Below the pieces are notes generated by a model. The model was not told the origin of the DNA, searched no databases, and saw only the letters and a program-made list of their open reading frames with translations. From contig JAURVB010008927.1 in the NCBI GenBank assembly GCA_033002965.1, forward strand, positions 1-64,000: a DNA stretch of 64,000 nucleotides. The letters run 5' to 3'. Below, in pieces: positions 49,401 through 61,264 of this stretch (positions are counted from its first letter, which is position 1; each line of letters opens with the position of its first letter). The translations under genes were made by a program, and so were the position numbers. Origin of the DNA: Piper betle. Its lineage: Eukaryota; Streptophyta; Magnoliopsida; Piperales; Piperaceae.

Positions 49401-51340
49401 CTTACTATAAGTGACACTTTTACCATTTTGTCATTGGTTTAATGGATAATATGAGGTTAAATTTTCACTACTTTATATATCATATTGTAAACTAGCAATA
49501 TTAAGTTAGTTACAGTGATTTAAAATAACTTTTCACCTACAACATATAAAATGTTCCAACTATCCAAACTTTCGTAAATTAGCTAGCTAGAGTTACAATC
49601 TAGAAAATAAGTAAATAAAAAATCTAAATTGATAATCTCTTTGAACCAAGGCTTTGATAACTTAAAGTATTAAGATTAGGGTTGAAGTAGAGATGAGTTT
49701 TATAATCATACATATGTAAAATGACTAAATATCCCTCAATTAATTCAATAAAACGATTACACAGTAGAGCCTTGTACAGTTATTGTTTCTATTATTTAAG
49801 TTAGCTTGGTCAAATTAATTGAATTTTTCATCGTTTTGTGAATATGTTCTTCATTTATGTTCTAATATTTAATTCGGATCCCTTGATAAACCGGTAAATA
49901 GGGTAACTATTTACGCTATCCATAGGTGACGCCTAAATTAGGTAGAAAAAAGAGTAGTTATATGGAAAGATATCTAACCTTTGTTTTGCAGTAGCTCACA
50001 CTCTAGGAATATCCCCGGCATATTTCTATTAGTACTCTTAGAACTTTCTTCTAACCTTTTTTTATGTTTAATTTTTCCTTATCTGTGCAGTGTATACATA
50101 ACCCGACAGAATTAAAAGTGACGGGTAATTCGATCTTATCCTCACAATCTATGACATGCTAACACCCATTACTAACGATACAATAACCAATCTAAAACTC
50201 AAAATTAAGAACTGAGCAGGTTTCAAGTCACCAACTAGTTACTATTTCCTGCACAACCTAGAGAAGCATTTTCTAGCTACACATCTCCTCAACACAACTG
50301 TGCCATCATCAAACATGAATATGATTACTAATTTAATCACACCTCTCACCAACTTGCCAATTGATTTTGTAGTGGTGATCAGTACACCGAAATACAATTG
50401 TCGTATTAGCTGCCACAAATGATTGACCTATCATGTTGATTAGTTTCAACATTTCAGTAATTAATCAAACAAAACCAGGTATTGTATAGCTGCTAAAAAG
50501 ATTTTTGAGCATTTGTATAATTAATTAGCACTCAAGGAGGCTAGGGCAAGTATATTAAAATTTGCCTACCAATTGTAACATATGATGTAGAATCTTTATG
50601 ACTTGTTGGTTTACTTATTAAGCGCACAATGCAAACAAGCAAATTCAGTGTAAAGCGTCGTAATTGGTGGTAACGCTCTTGACTCGAGGACTTGATAAGT
50701 TTAATTTCGAAACTTTTAGCTGTGCGTGTCGAGTATTGACACATTTAATAACTTCCTAATTATATACATGAAATATGGACTCGTAATGTTCTTCTCTTTC
50801 ACTTCCACCGTTCTCCGATTTGTAGAAAATAAACGTCTTGTTAATGCAGCTTTCACGAGTAAAAAATTGGGCTTTTATCTTGGAAATCTTGTGGCAAAAG
50901 CCTAAATTCCAATCGCTTGTAAAATGTAAAGTATGTGACTCGATACTTGTAAAATGATAAAGAATATATATAGACTCAATATATGGAGACTCCTCTCTCA
51001 ACTTCACATCCAGGGAAGATGTAAAGTCAAGAGTTATCTTTGATTAGTACACGCTATAAGAAGTTGACTGATCACGTGTAAGTTCAATGTAATAAGATGA
51101 TACTAAGAAGTCACTAATTACAGATAAGTACAACTTTGTCCCCTTTTAGGTTTGTATCACAAGAAAACTGCTAATTTTTCCAATTTTTTTTCAAGGCAAG
51201 TGTACTTATATTAAAGAAGCAAAAACAACATCTAGAGCACTAACAAAACTGCTCGAGCAAGCTTGTCGGACAAAATATTTATATTCTTCGGTAAACCGAG
51301 AGACCCGGATTTGTTTGGATTGATAGATTTTGAAATAAAA
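46480..51340. other. AT-rich intergenic region, no gene seen
   Basis: Nearly 5 kb of AT-rich DNA. No open frame exceeds about 80 codons and none resembles a known protein. A faint tRNA-like/SINE-like phrase (ctaactcaatcgaagtgttatc) is near 46657. Confidence 0.5.
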
Positions 51341-54300
51341 AAATGAAAAACATATGACTTGAGTCAGAGTTTTACAGTAGTGAAACACTCGGCTCAGCCG
51401 TCGGTTCGAGTCGAGTTAGTTTCATGACACCCGTGTTGTGCCGAGGCCAGCAATGCGTTATGAACAATGAGGTTCAAATGTACCAGAGTATATAATGATA
51501 ACGTTAGATAAATTATGAGAAATAAGTTATCAAAGTGTATGACAGTATGCAATTATTTTTTTATGTATTTAATTGTAGAATTAATTTTAAGTGGAATAAT
51601 GCATTAGAACACGTTATATAGCAGTTTGGGTGAGTTATTAGTTATAGAACATGTTATTTTGATATTATGGAGTGCATTATATTTTATGGGATTTTTCCAT
51701 ATTTTTTTGTTTTTTTTGGAATTTATTAAGAGTTAGTTATTATTTTTTACTCGAATCAGAGTCGAGTCAACTTTTATTCATGAAATTGCCACCCAAACCC
51801 TCCTTGACGCTTTCTTCTCTCTCCATCGATCGCCACCCATTCCTCGCCGCCGATGCTGCCTCTGGCCGCCGTACTGCCGATGATCGACACCAATCGACTC
51901 CACCAAATCTCTGTCATGCCATCACCCATTGCCTCGGCTCACAGTCCCCGTCCGCCACCATCTCTGCCACCGTCACTATCACCACCACCATAGTCGCGTC
52001 GAGCTCGCTAAGCCGGTGCTGACCCATAGCCCCGTTCTCCTCATCGAAAAAGTGGCCGCAAAACCGCCAGAAAGCAGTTGAAAAATTGGATTTGTTGCAA
52101 TTCACCAAAAATTGCAAGATTTTTGCCAAATTCGTTTAGCCAAACCCAATCGAACTTAGGACGCCGTTGGATGCCGAATTTGAGTCTCGAATTGCGTGGC
52201 AAACCTTAGTCGTCATTGATAGCTGACAATGCAAGGTATAATTAACGTCAACCTAATTAATTAAAATTTATAATTATTAGCATAACATGTTAGGATTTGA
52301 TTGATTGGCGTGATAAAATATTTTGATTGTAAATAAAATGAATTAATATGATTTGAATTGTATTGAAATAAATGCTAATGAACTAATTAAGTAAATTAAG
52401 AATGAATTGTTAATTAACTACAACATAGCTTAGAAAATCATGATGTGGATTGGTTGTGAATGCTTGATATGATTGAGTATGCTAGTTAGGATGTGTGAAT
52501 GCATCATAATGGGCGTTAACTTTTAGTTTTGATGTGTAGGTACGGAGTATGAGCTCACTGCCAAGGCGTGTGGACACGATTGGAGCTTCTACAAGGTTTG
52601 TTTAGGACTCGCTTTAGTTTGACTCTTTCACTCTATCGCGATTTATTTTTAACAAGTAAGTAGACGTGTCGAGTGGTGAATTTATCATACCCCACTCCAC
52701 ACAGGTCATTTAGTCTTATGAATTTCCGGATTAATAACCCTCAAAGATGAGATCCCTTAAGTTTATTTTTGAAAACTCAAATCTAAATAATGATGCCTTT
52801 GGGGCCTACTATATTGAAATCCCTACCCAGACCTATGTGCAAATAGTTTTCTCAGGTTTTCAAGTAAGATGTGAGACAAGGGAAAGTTAACTCACATGCA
52901 CCATGAGCGGGCACGTGCTAGTTAAAGCAGGCACAAGATTGGTAGCGGTCATTCTATTCCTGAGCAATCTTAACAACTCCACCTTTGAGTTCCTCATACC
53001 TGGCGAAATGTGGAGGATTACAAATATTGTAATGCAGCACATGTCTAGACTTGTAGATTCAAAAGGTACTAAAGGAGCATGCCTAAGAGTACTTGGCCTC
53101 TATGCTCAATGCCAAGAGTTATATAGAGGATGTAAAGGACATTAAGATAATTGATTTTCCCACCAAGGGATAGTTTGAAAATGCCGAGGCATCTGACAAG
53201 TTAGAATGGGACACTATCAAACCGAGGCTGATGGCTCATGATTAGTGCCCTTATGAGAGTTTCTAATGCATAAGTATATAAATGACTTCATTTTACATGA
53301 AAGTCAGCTCTTCTGTGCAAGTTTGATTATTAGTTATTTCTAGCCCTGTAACACTCATTACTAAAGTTTTTGTATAATATATGTACGTGAGAATGAGAAT
53401 GAGTGAGTGTTGTTAGGATTACGATAGAGTAGCGATGCACCAAGCACACATGTACCTACGGAATGAAATGAAAATTTGGTGTGATGAATTGCTGTGAATT
53501 ATAGTAGATGAATGTTATAATGATTTGTTGCAGGAATTGTTGTGTGAATTTAATGAAATAGTGTGAGATCCCTCAACTTAGTCCCACATCTAATACCTAC
53601 TGGGAGAAGATCCTGTTTATAAGTGGGAATGGACTATAGATCTTTAACTTCCGGGGTACTCATTTTAAAGAGATGACTTAGCCCATTACGTTGCACTTTG
53701 GACTGGGTCATTACAAATGGTATCAGAGCCAACCTGGTTCCGTGTTAGATGGTGGGATGGACTAGGGACGTTGGCTAGGCTTCCGGTCACGGGCCAAAAA
53801 AGGTCGTGGGCTGGGGTTAGAAACGGGCCAAGACTAGAAACGTTGGCAAGGCTGCCGGTCACGGGCCAGAAAGGACGTGGGCTGGGGCTAGCAACGGGCC
53901 AAGAATAGGCATTTCGGGGACGAAATTTCCTAAGGTGGGTGGATTGTGAGATCCCTCAACTTAGTCCCACATCTAATACCTACTAGGAGAAGATCCTGTT
54001 TATAAGTGGGAATGGACTATAGATCTTTAACTTCCGGGGTACCCATTGTAAAGAAATGAGTTAGCCCATTACGTTGCACTTTGGGCTGGGTCGTTACAAA
54101 TGGTCTATGTGATGGCATTGTGATTAGAATTGAACAGGACAAGCTAATGGGGTAGAGACTCAACTCAAGAAGATAAAGATAATGATGGTGTGATTGTGTG
54201 CAAAAAGTAAAATATTTTGATATTATTTTAAGTTTTTATTGTTATATGTATATATATTATTTGTTGTTGACGGGGTGGTTTTTATTGCACTTTTAAGGGA

Positions 54301-54365
54301 GAGAATGTCCGTTGTGCGAACTTTTAATGAGTTTGCGTTGTTTTGAATGTGGTTGGCATATGATA
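51341..54365 (+). mobile_element. Long LTR-like repeat, copy 3 (3'-truncated, with nested TRIM)
   Basis: Begins tgaaaaacatatgacttgag and follows the element at 10572 through the same landmarks: gagtcagagttttacag near 51362, the tgatgataacgtta-like phrase, a GCC-rich block (51780-52030), aggtataatta (52233) and gtgtggacacgattgga (52568). It lacks the final ~170 bases of the family (no ggggtgttaca end) and runs directly into copy 4. A TRIM is inserted at 53562-54098. Confidence 0.7.
53562..54098 (+). mobile_element. TRIM retrotransposon, 537 bp, nested in the LTR-like copy
   Basis: Two direct repeats of 154 bp (53562-53715 and 53945-54098) start tgtgagatccctcaactta and end (a/g)ctgggtc(a/g)ttaca, differing at only a handful of positions. 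After the left one comes tggtatcagagcc (53718-53730), the initiator Met-tRNA primer-binding site. Before the right one is a purine-rich stretch (ggggacgaaattt ... aaggtgggtgga). The 229-bp interior holds two tandem ~65-bp units around ggtcacgggccaaaaaagg and codes for nothing recognisable. Flanks (aaatag / aaatgg) suggest an imperfect target duplication. High LTR similarity makes it fairly young. Confidence 0.85.
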
Positions 54366-56505
54366 TGTAAAACTCACGACCCGAGTCAAAGGTTTTTGTA
54401 GTCAGAACCAGTTGGTTCGACAGTTATTTTCAGTTGGGTTAATTTTAGAACACGTGTACTAAGTCGAGGCTGGTTATGTGTTATGAACCATGAGAGTCAT
54501 GTGTGCCCAAATATATGATGATAATGTTAATAAGACAAGAGTAGAATGAGTTATCAGAATATATGAGAGTACATCGGATTTTATTTATTTATTTTAGTAG
54601 TAAATAATAGAATTACTTTTAAGCTCGAATAACATCATTATGACGCATTACGAGCAGTTTGGATGAGTTATTAGTTATGTAAGCATTTCATTGTGATGTT
54701 ATAATGTGAATTATATTTTATGAAAATTTCCCCTACTTTTCTGGATTTTTTAAGAATTATTACAAGTTAGTTATTATTTTTAACTTGAGTAGGAGTCGAG
54801 TATAAGTTCTATTTATTGAAACGACGTAGTCATTTTCTTCGACTGACCAACTCATTTTCTTCCCCTAAACATTCGTTTTCTTCCCCACTGACATCTATTT
54901 ATTTCAAACCCTCGACGCTACCCCTTTACTTGGCACCCCTTTACTTGTCGCCAATTCCACTGCCGGTGATCAGTCGCAACCGCCATCTAGTTGCCACCTC
55001 AACATCTCCAATTACTGATGACGTGAGGTATAATTAAGTCCTACTTAATTTATTAAGGGTGATAATTATTAGCACAACATGATAGGATTAATGAATTGAC
55101 GAGTTTGTTATTTTATTATAAATAAAAATATGAAATTTGTTTGATTGAAGTGTATTAAAATAAGTGCTAAGGAACTAATTTTAGATACACTAAGCAATTA
55201 TCGTAATCTAATGCAATGTAACGTAGGAAAACTTATGCTTGATTGATGCATGATTGATATGGGTATGCTATAAGATATGTGAATGCATCATGAGCAGGCA
55301 TTAGCTTCTAGATTTGATGTGTAGGTACGAAGTAGGAGTCCACCGCCTAGGCGCGTGGACACGATTTGAGCTTCTGTTAGGTCCATTTAGGACTCGTTTC
55401 TTGTTTTACGTTTTATCTCTATTGGGTATTATTTTATTACTTGCATGATGAGTTAAGTGGTATTTTATCGGATCCTATTTAACCCAAGCTGTTTAATCAA
55501 CAAGTTTTCCGGATTAGTAATCCTAGAGGATGAGATCTCTCATGTATGTTTTCGAAAATAAGATCCATCACAAGTTGCCTTCGGGCCTATTATATAAATC
55601 CCTTCCTAGACTTGTATATAGTTTTATTGAGTTTTTGGTGAGATGAAAGATGGGAAAACTGACTCGCACCTACCATAAACAGGCGCATGTGCCAGTTAAA
55701 ATGAGCTCTGAATTAGTGAGCAGACTATTTCAATCCCGAGGGATCCTAACAATTCCCATTTTGAGTTCTTCACACCCGGAGAAACGTGAAAGTTTACAAG
55801 TATTATTTAGTGCAAACACATGTATGCACTTGTGGTTCAAAGGGTACTAAAGGCGATTGCCTGAGAGTACTCGATTTTCGTGATCAAGGCCAAGAGAATT
55901 ATGGAAGAAAAGAGAGGGCTTAGGATATACTAGTAGTCCCGAGGGATCAGAAAATAAAATGAGAAAATGTCGAGAGAGGCATCAGCAGTAGTAGAGCAGT
56001 CAGTAAAGGATGCTACTAGGTCTAAAACCTAGTGGCTCCTTACTAGGTGCCCTTCAAAGAGTTCACGAGAAGTATATGAATGTTTTTCTTGGTATGAGAA
56101 TTTGCTCTCATAGCAAGTTTGATATTAATTAAATTTTAAGACTAGTAACACTCGTTACTGACGTGTTTTTATAATATATGTAGGTGATGATCATGAGTAG
56201 GATGAGCCAGCATAGATGGAGGAGCAGTGACATTTCGTGCATACACACATGTCAGATGATGTAATGAAATACAATACATGAAGATGTCATGTGATATGAT
56301 GTATGCTGCGGTAGAAAGATTGCTAATGATGACATGTTAATAAATATATTTAGATATTGAATAAGTATAACAAGTAAGTCAAGACTCAGAATTGATGAAA
56401 AATGTAAATAGAATGCATAGCTAGGTCGAGACCCAAGCTTGAGAATGATTATATAGCAGCTTATAAAGTTTTGTGAATAAAAATGTATGATATATATATA
56501 TATAT

Positions 56506-57122
56506 GGCAGTGCTAGTATGCGCTGCCTCATTTTGGCAGCGCATCCAGCACTGTGCTTGTGGGGCGCTGGATCTGATCCAGGGACCCACAACAGCTCCCC
56601 CTCCGAGACTCGCTTGCCAACCAGCCTACCATGACAACCCCCTCTACCACGGCCCACCTCCACCCCAAGCCAGCACCCTCCCCCCGGCCTTGCCTGCCGT
56701 AGCTGCCCCCCCCTTGTAGTGGCCCCCTTCCAACCCCCTCACTCGTAGAGGGCAAGCCAGGGGACCGCGACTGGTGGGAGTGGTGGCTCGGAGCGGGGGA
56801 ACCCTTGAGGGGCCACTACAGCGGTGGCAGGGGGTTGGAAGGGGGCGGCTGGGGACGAGGGGGAACACGGGGGGGGGGGGGGTGGGGGGGCGCGGCAAGC
56901 AAGGGCGGGGGAGGGGGCCGTAGTGGCTTGGGGTGGGCAGGGGCGGGGAAAGGGGGGTCGTCATGGTGGGCGAGGGGGCGGCTTGGGGGTGGGGGTGATC
57001 GGGCAAGCGGGTCTTGGGGGGGGGGGGGGGGAGGGTATGGGGCTATGAAATCTTAGCCGTTGGATTTCAATCAAACGGCCCAGATTTGAAACGCTGTAAT
57101 GCACTGTCGGCAGTGCATTGTA

Positions 57123-57124
<2 letters not shown>
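56506..57124. mobile_element. GC-rich DNA element with hairpins at both ends, inserted in an AT run
   Basis: A 0.6-kb GC-rich block interrupts an (AT)n tract. The left end begins ggcagtgctag and folds into a strong hairpin (56509-56552; agtgct..atgcgctgcc pairs with ggcagcgcat..agcact). The right end has a perfect 9-bp stem, aatgcactg/cagtgcatt, around a tcgg loop (57098-57119). Both ends expose ggcagtgc. Flanking (at)n could hide a target duplication. The core has runs of 9-14 Gs. No transposase is seen. Confidence 0.5.
56868..57032 (+). repeat. G-homopolymer-rich tract
   Basis: Contains several runs of more than 8 consecutive guanines (for example 56870-56882 and 57017-57030) and many GGG triplets, with strong potential for G-quadruplex structures on the plus strand. 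Homopolymer lengths here may not be exact. Confidence 0.8.

Positions 57125-57162
<38 letters not shown>
57125..57162. repeat. AT dinucleotide microsatellite
   Basis: (at)n run of about 38 bases directly right of the GC-rich insertion. Its counterpart left of the insertion is at about 56489-56505. Confidence 0.9.
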
Positions 57163-57166
<4 letters not shown>

Positions 57167-57599
57167 GTTGATTTGACAAGGTGACCTTTAATTGCACTTT
57201 TAGGGGAGATTCAAACTGTCTTATTTTACGAATCTTATTAATTTTTATCATAATTATTTAATATGTGAATTGGTTGATATGTTAGCCATGTAGTAGCACG
57301 TTAGGGTTATTTTTGTGCGTTCATCCATGCACAACGATTGACATCTTCGGATTGGCTTATATCCAAGCATAAAACGAATTTAGAGTGTTACATAATAACA
57401 TTCATCTAGAACCACATTAGAATCTAAACATCTCATCTATACATTGAATGTTTGTATCAATGTCTTAAGACACTGAGGGTAAATTCGGATTGGCCTAACT
57501 GAATTTAGTAGATTAGCAAATGTTTAGGTCGCTAGTAGTATTTCCAGTTCAGTTTACAGGTGAGTCAAATTGGGGTGTTGGGTGTTATAAAAAGAGTAC

Positions 57600-60500
57600 A
57601 TTTTTAGAAAATTGAAATATTTAAATTGAAAGAAAATAGGTTGACATAGAAAACAAATTTACATAAAATAGGCCCCAATAGAAAATTCCTTTACGAATGA
57701 TTTTCCTACAAAACTTGCAAGAAAATGCAAGAACATTAAAATGGCCCATAATTTTCCTTTTCTCTTTCAATCGAAAAACACATATGAAAAGATGCTTTTT
57801 ATTTTTTTCTTATCTTTAAAATTTTTTTTCCTTTTAAAATCTATCAATCCAGATAAACCCACGGGTGTAACCGCCGCTTGCAAGATAGAATGTGTAAGCT
57901 ATTAGGTTGCGTTCAACTGCATCAACAGTCTCCACATATTAAACTCTTTCACTAGCATTTAAAAGTTAGAAAAAGATAAATTCGTTGCACATGTTATGAA
58001 CAATATGCATGATTTGAACGAATTTATAATGGTAGAAGTGTTTGTAATTTGAATGCATGTGAAAAGTACCTCATTTATCTTAGAAGAAGAGACTAATTTC
58101 TTCTAGGTCCATTCGATACTATATTTTAATTTTACTTACACCAGGAAATATATATTTCCGTAGATTTATAGGCTATATTTGTTATATATACGGCATGCGG
58201 CAGGTTTAACTACAAATTTACACTTTTCTATTTTCAAGCAACATTATGATAAACATTAAGAGTGTTGAATAGATGTATCTTTTAAACTTGCATGGCACTA
58301 ATACCATGAGCACCACTAATTTTCCCATTTTTATCACCACCAATGGCACTAATTTCCATAAGCCAATCAACTACAAGGTGGATAAAAATAATGAAATTTT
58401 AGCTGTACATAAAAAATTTTCCTTTAAAATTAATTTGTTTAACAGTTCAAGTTGCTTATCTCTTCTCGTCGCTACTTAATTAACTTTCAAGACAGTGCAT
58501 TCTCCAATAATATTTAATCAGAGTGGTTTGCACGATGGAATTATGGAAATGTTCAAAACAAAATTGTCTCCAGAAGAGAGGAAATATACAAGTAAACTTT
58601 CTTGAATGACATTAACTTTGTACTTGCACAATATTTTTTAGCTTCAAATCTCAAAATTCTTAAACTATGCACCATCTAAAAGAATAATAATTTCAACTTG
58701 GGGGATGATCTCTATACAAGTATAATAGTAATGAGTCTAATAAAAAATTAAAAAATTAGTAAAATGAAGAAGAATGACGAGTACCACCAGCCGAATACGT
58801 ATTTTTAATGAAACGTGCAACTTTATTTAATTGGATGTTCGAGTATCTGGGAGAAATATTCGTGCAATGATCGAATGCGTTGTTCATTAGTATTATTTTA
58901 GCAGTTAATCAATTGTTGTTATTTTAATATTTCTTCTCCCTCTCTATATATATTGGCCTAAGGAGATAGACATTTCTTTTTTCATAACTTAAATTAATCA
59001 TACTGCAATTAATTTAGCTAACTTGGAGGGCATTTGAGACTTACAAAACTATCTTCACTATAAATATTATCATGACTAAATTTCTTTTTTAAAAAAAATC
59101 TTCCTCCCTCTTTCACCTTGTCCACCTTGACTGAATGGTAGCCTGTATGAAGCTTAATTAACATGCTTTAAAAATTTTGGACTTAGATTTGTCTCAATAT
59201 GTTTATAGTTTTAAAATTCCTTCTCGACTCTAAAAACTACCACTTCATTATACGCTGTACGAGTCAAACTTCTTAAATAACTCCCCGTTGATAAAGTTTA
59301 TAATTTGATTCTCCAGTCTTTCCAAGTTTTTCGTGAGTCAAGTGAAAAATATTGTAAAAGTAATTTATTTTCTTTTTAGTTTAATTGAATTTATAGTATA
59401 AAGTAACATAAATTATATTTTTATCAATTTCAAACGTCATGAAAAATAATATGTTATAACTTGATATATATTTTTCTTTCTTGGATTGAAGTGATTATAA
59501 ATGACTCTAAGTTGGTTTGAAGTTGAGTCCACTTCATAACCTACCTAATTGACTCCGAATCTTAAGTTTTAAATTATGGCCATACTACATAGAGTGGAGT
59601 CCATTCAAAGTTGATTCTAAGTTAACTCAATCATTTTTATTATTTTTTCAATCAAACTAACAAAAGTGTATATGAAATTACTATGTATAGTTCTTTTTTA
59701 CAATAGAAAGTAATGAATATATAATTTATGTTATTTCAACTATATGATTTAACTTAATTGAAAATTACAATTACATTTTATTAACTTTTTTTACTTAACT
59801 CGATGAGTCAAACACAATACTAATAAGGAGTCATTGGTGGAGCTTGGATTCGACAAGTCAAAGAATAGAATCGACTTTGGAGTAATTTTAAAAAACTATA
59901 TAACTTTTAATCGTCCATATTATCCTCCCAACTTAAATATTTCTCAGTTGTGTGGAAAATTTTTTTTCACAATTCACAGCTTACTTTGTATACTATAAAA
60001 GTCACGTATGCACTTGGAGACTTGGAGTTAATTAGCAATGCCCAAACCTTCTTAAACATTTTTTAATATATTATTGTATTCCACCACTTCAATTGTATTT
60101 CTCTTATCAGTAACACCACTCGAAAGTCGACACTTATCAAGTAAATGAGGTATATAATATGTGAAGATTATTTGTTTCAATTGCACCACAAGCACTATAT
60201 TAATCGTGACGAGCACATGCAACTGATCTCGCTAGCCAAACCGGCTGCCTGCATGCAGGTGTATATGTGATTAAAACCTTGTTATTTATTTGCAATCTTA
60301 CACCTTCTCATATTTTACCTCCGCTAATCCATTGTCCAACTAAGTACAAAATTAAGCTTTAATTAATTCCTGTTAATCAAGCTAAGTAAAAAGCACACTG
60401 ATAATATTATACTTTTATTATTTAGTGTCACCGCTAGCTATTAACACCAAGATTACAACCAAACTAAGTTATAATAACTTGGATGGGCAAACTATAATGC

Positions 60501-61090
60501 CTTGCGTACTTGGCGTGTTTCCAACCTACCAACCAAAGTGAGAGTCCGGTGTGACAGGGACACGACGCAACTCATGATCAGGCAAAACTTTTCTCCACTA
60601 GTGAGGGCGACAGCAGCAGCCTGGCCGGCCGCTGACATCGCCTCCTTGTCAACAGGCTCAATCCGGCATTTTTCCGGCAAACCAATACGTAAAATGCCAC
60701 CCGCTCCCCTTTACACTCAACTTCTACTTCTCTTTCCTAGGTTATTATATTTGAGAATGGGCAATATTTATTATATATTATATAATTACGTACTTTTGCT
60801 CTTACAAAATAATAAGTGTGTATGGAGGGCGCGGATTGGAGGAGAAGATAGCTTTCATTTTGATGATTTCAACGCGAACTCAAACGACCATCATGTGGCA
60901 ACATTGGATGTGATGAAAGGAAATAAAGTAACGATGTTTAGGTGGATTCCGGGGAATAAGATAAAAAAGGAGGCCTAGGGTTGGCCAATCAACTGTATGT
61001 TAAGTTTGTTAACTATGGTTGTGTTGCAATTAGTCCCCACTCGCTTACAACATGCCATGGCCATTTCACTAACCTTTTTCCTTCTCCGTC
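57600..61090. other. Intergenic DNA upstream of the NSP2-like gene
   Basis: Mostly AT-rich with no recognised gene. A 158-codon plus-strand frame at 60502-60978 lies in mixed-composition DNA with no recognisable motif, and I do not call it. The last few hundred bases are probably NSP2-like promoter. Confidence 0.45.
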
Positions 61091-61091
61091 C

Positions 61092-61099
61092 TATATATA
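61092..61099 (+). promoter_or_regulatory. TATA box of the NSP2-like gene
   Basis: cctatatatacc is a near-consensus TATA element 108 bases before the proposed ATG at 61200. Transcription should start near 61125-61130, which places the upstream ATGs at 61178 and 61187 inside the leader. Confidence 0.6.
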
Positions 61100-61177
61100 C
61101 CACCACCCGATCTTTTATTTCTCTCCAAGCTGTTAAGTTGTTGTGTTGAACTCTTTCTTTCATCATTGAGCTTGATA

Positions 61178-61264
61178 ATGGAGGTAATGGAGATTGGAGA
61201 TGGACTACTTCTCCACCTCTACCACCACCACCAATACCGCCGCCGCCACCACTCCTTCTCTTAG
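61178..61264 (+). other. Overlapping upstream ORF of the NSP2-like gene
   Basis: An ATG at 61178 (context ataATGg, A at -3 and G at +4) opens a 28-codon frame (MEVMEIGDGLLLH...HHSFS) ending at TAG 61262-61264, past the main ATG at 61200 and in a different frame. A second in-frame ATG is at 61187. If the leader starts near 61125, ribosomes meet these first. Confidence 0.6.

Larger units (their letters stand above)
54366..57589 (+). mobile_element. Long LTR-like repeat, copy 4 (with nested GC-rich element)
   Basis: Begins tgtaaaactcacgacccgag and carries the family landmarks in order, ending gtcaaattggggtgttgggtgttata, a mutated version of ggggtgttaca. No clear target duplication was seen (tgata versus aaaag). 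Copy 3 and copy 4 abut head to tail, which points to unequal recombination or nested insertion. Short frames in the GC-rich block at about 54820-55040 are not protein-like. Confidence 0.65.

Noticed and set aside
60502..60978. 158-codon frame upstream of the NSP2-like gene
   Set aside because: No domain, mixed composition, runs through AT-rich DNA; no promoter or conserved segment seen.
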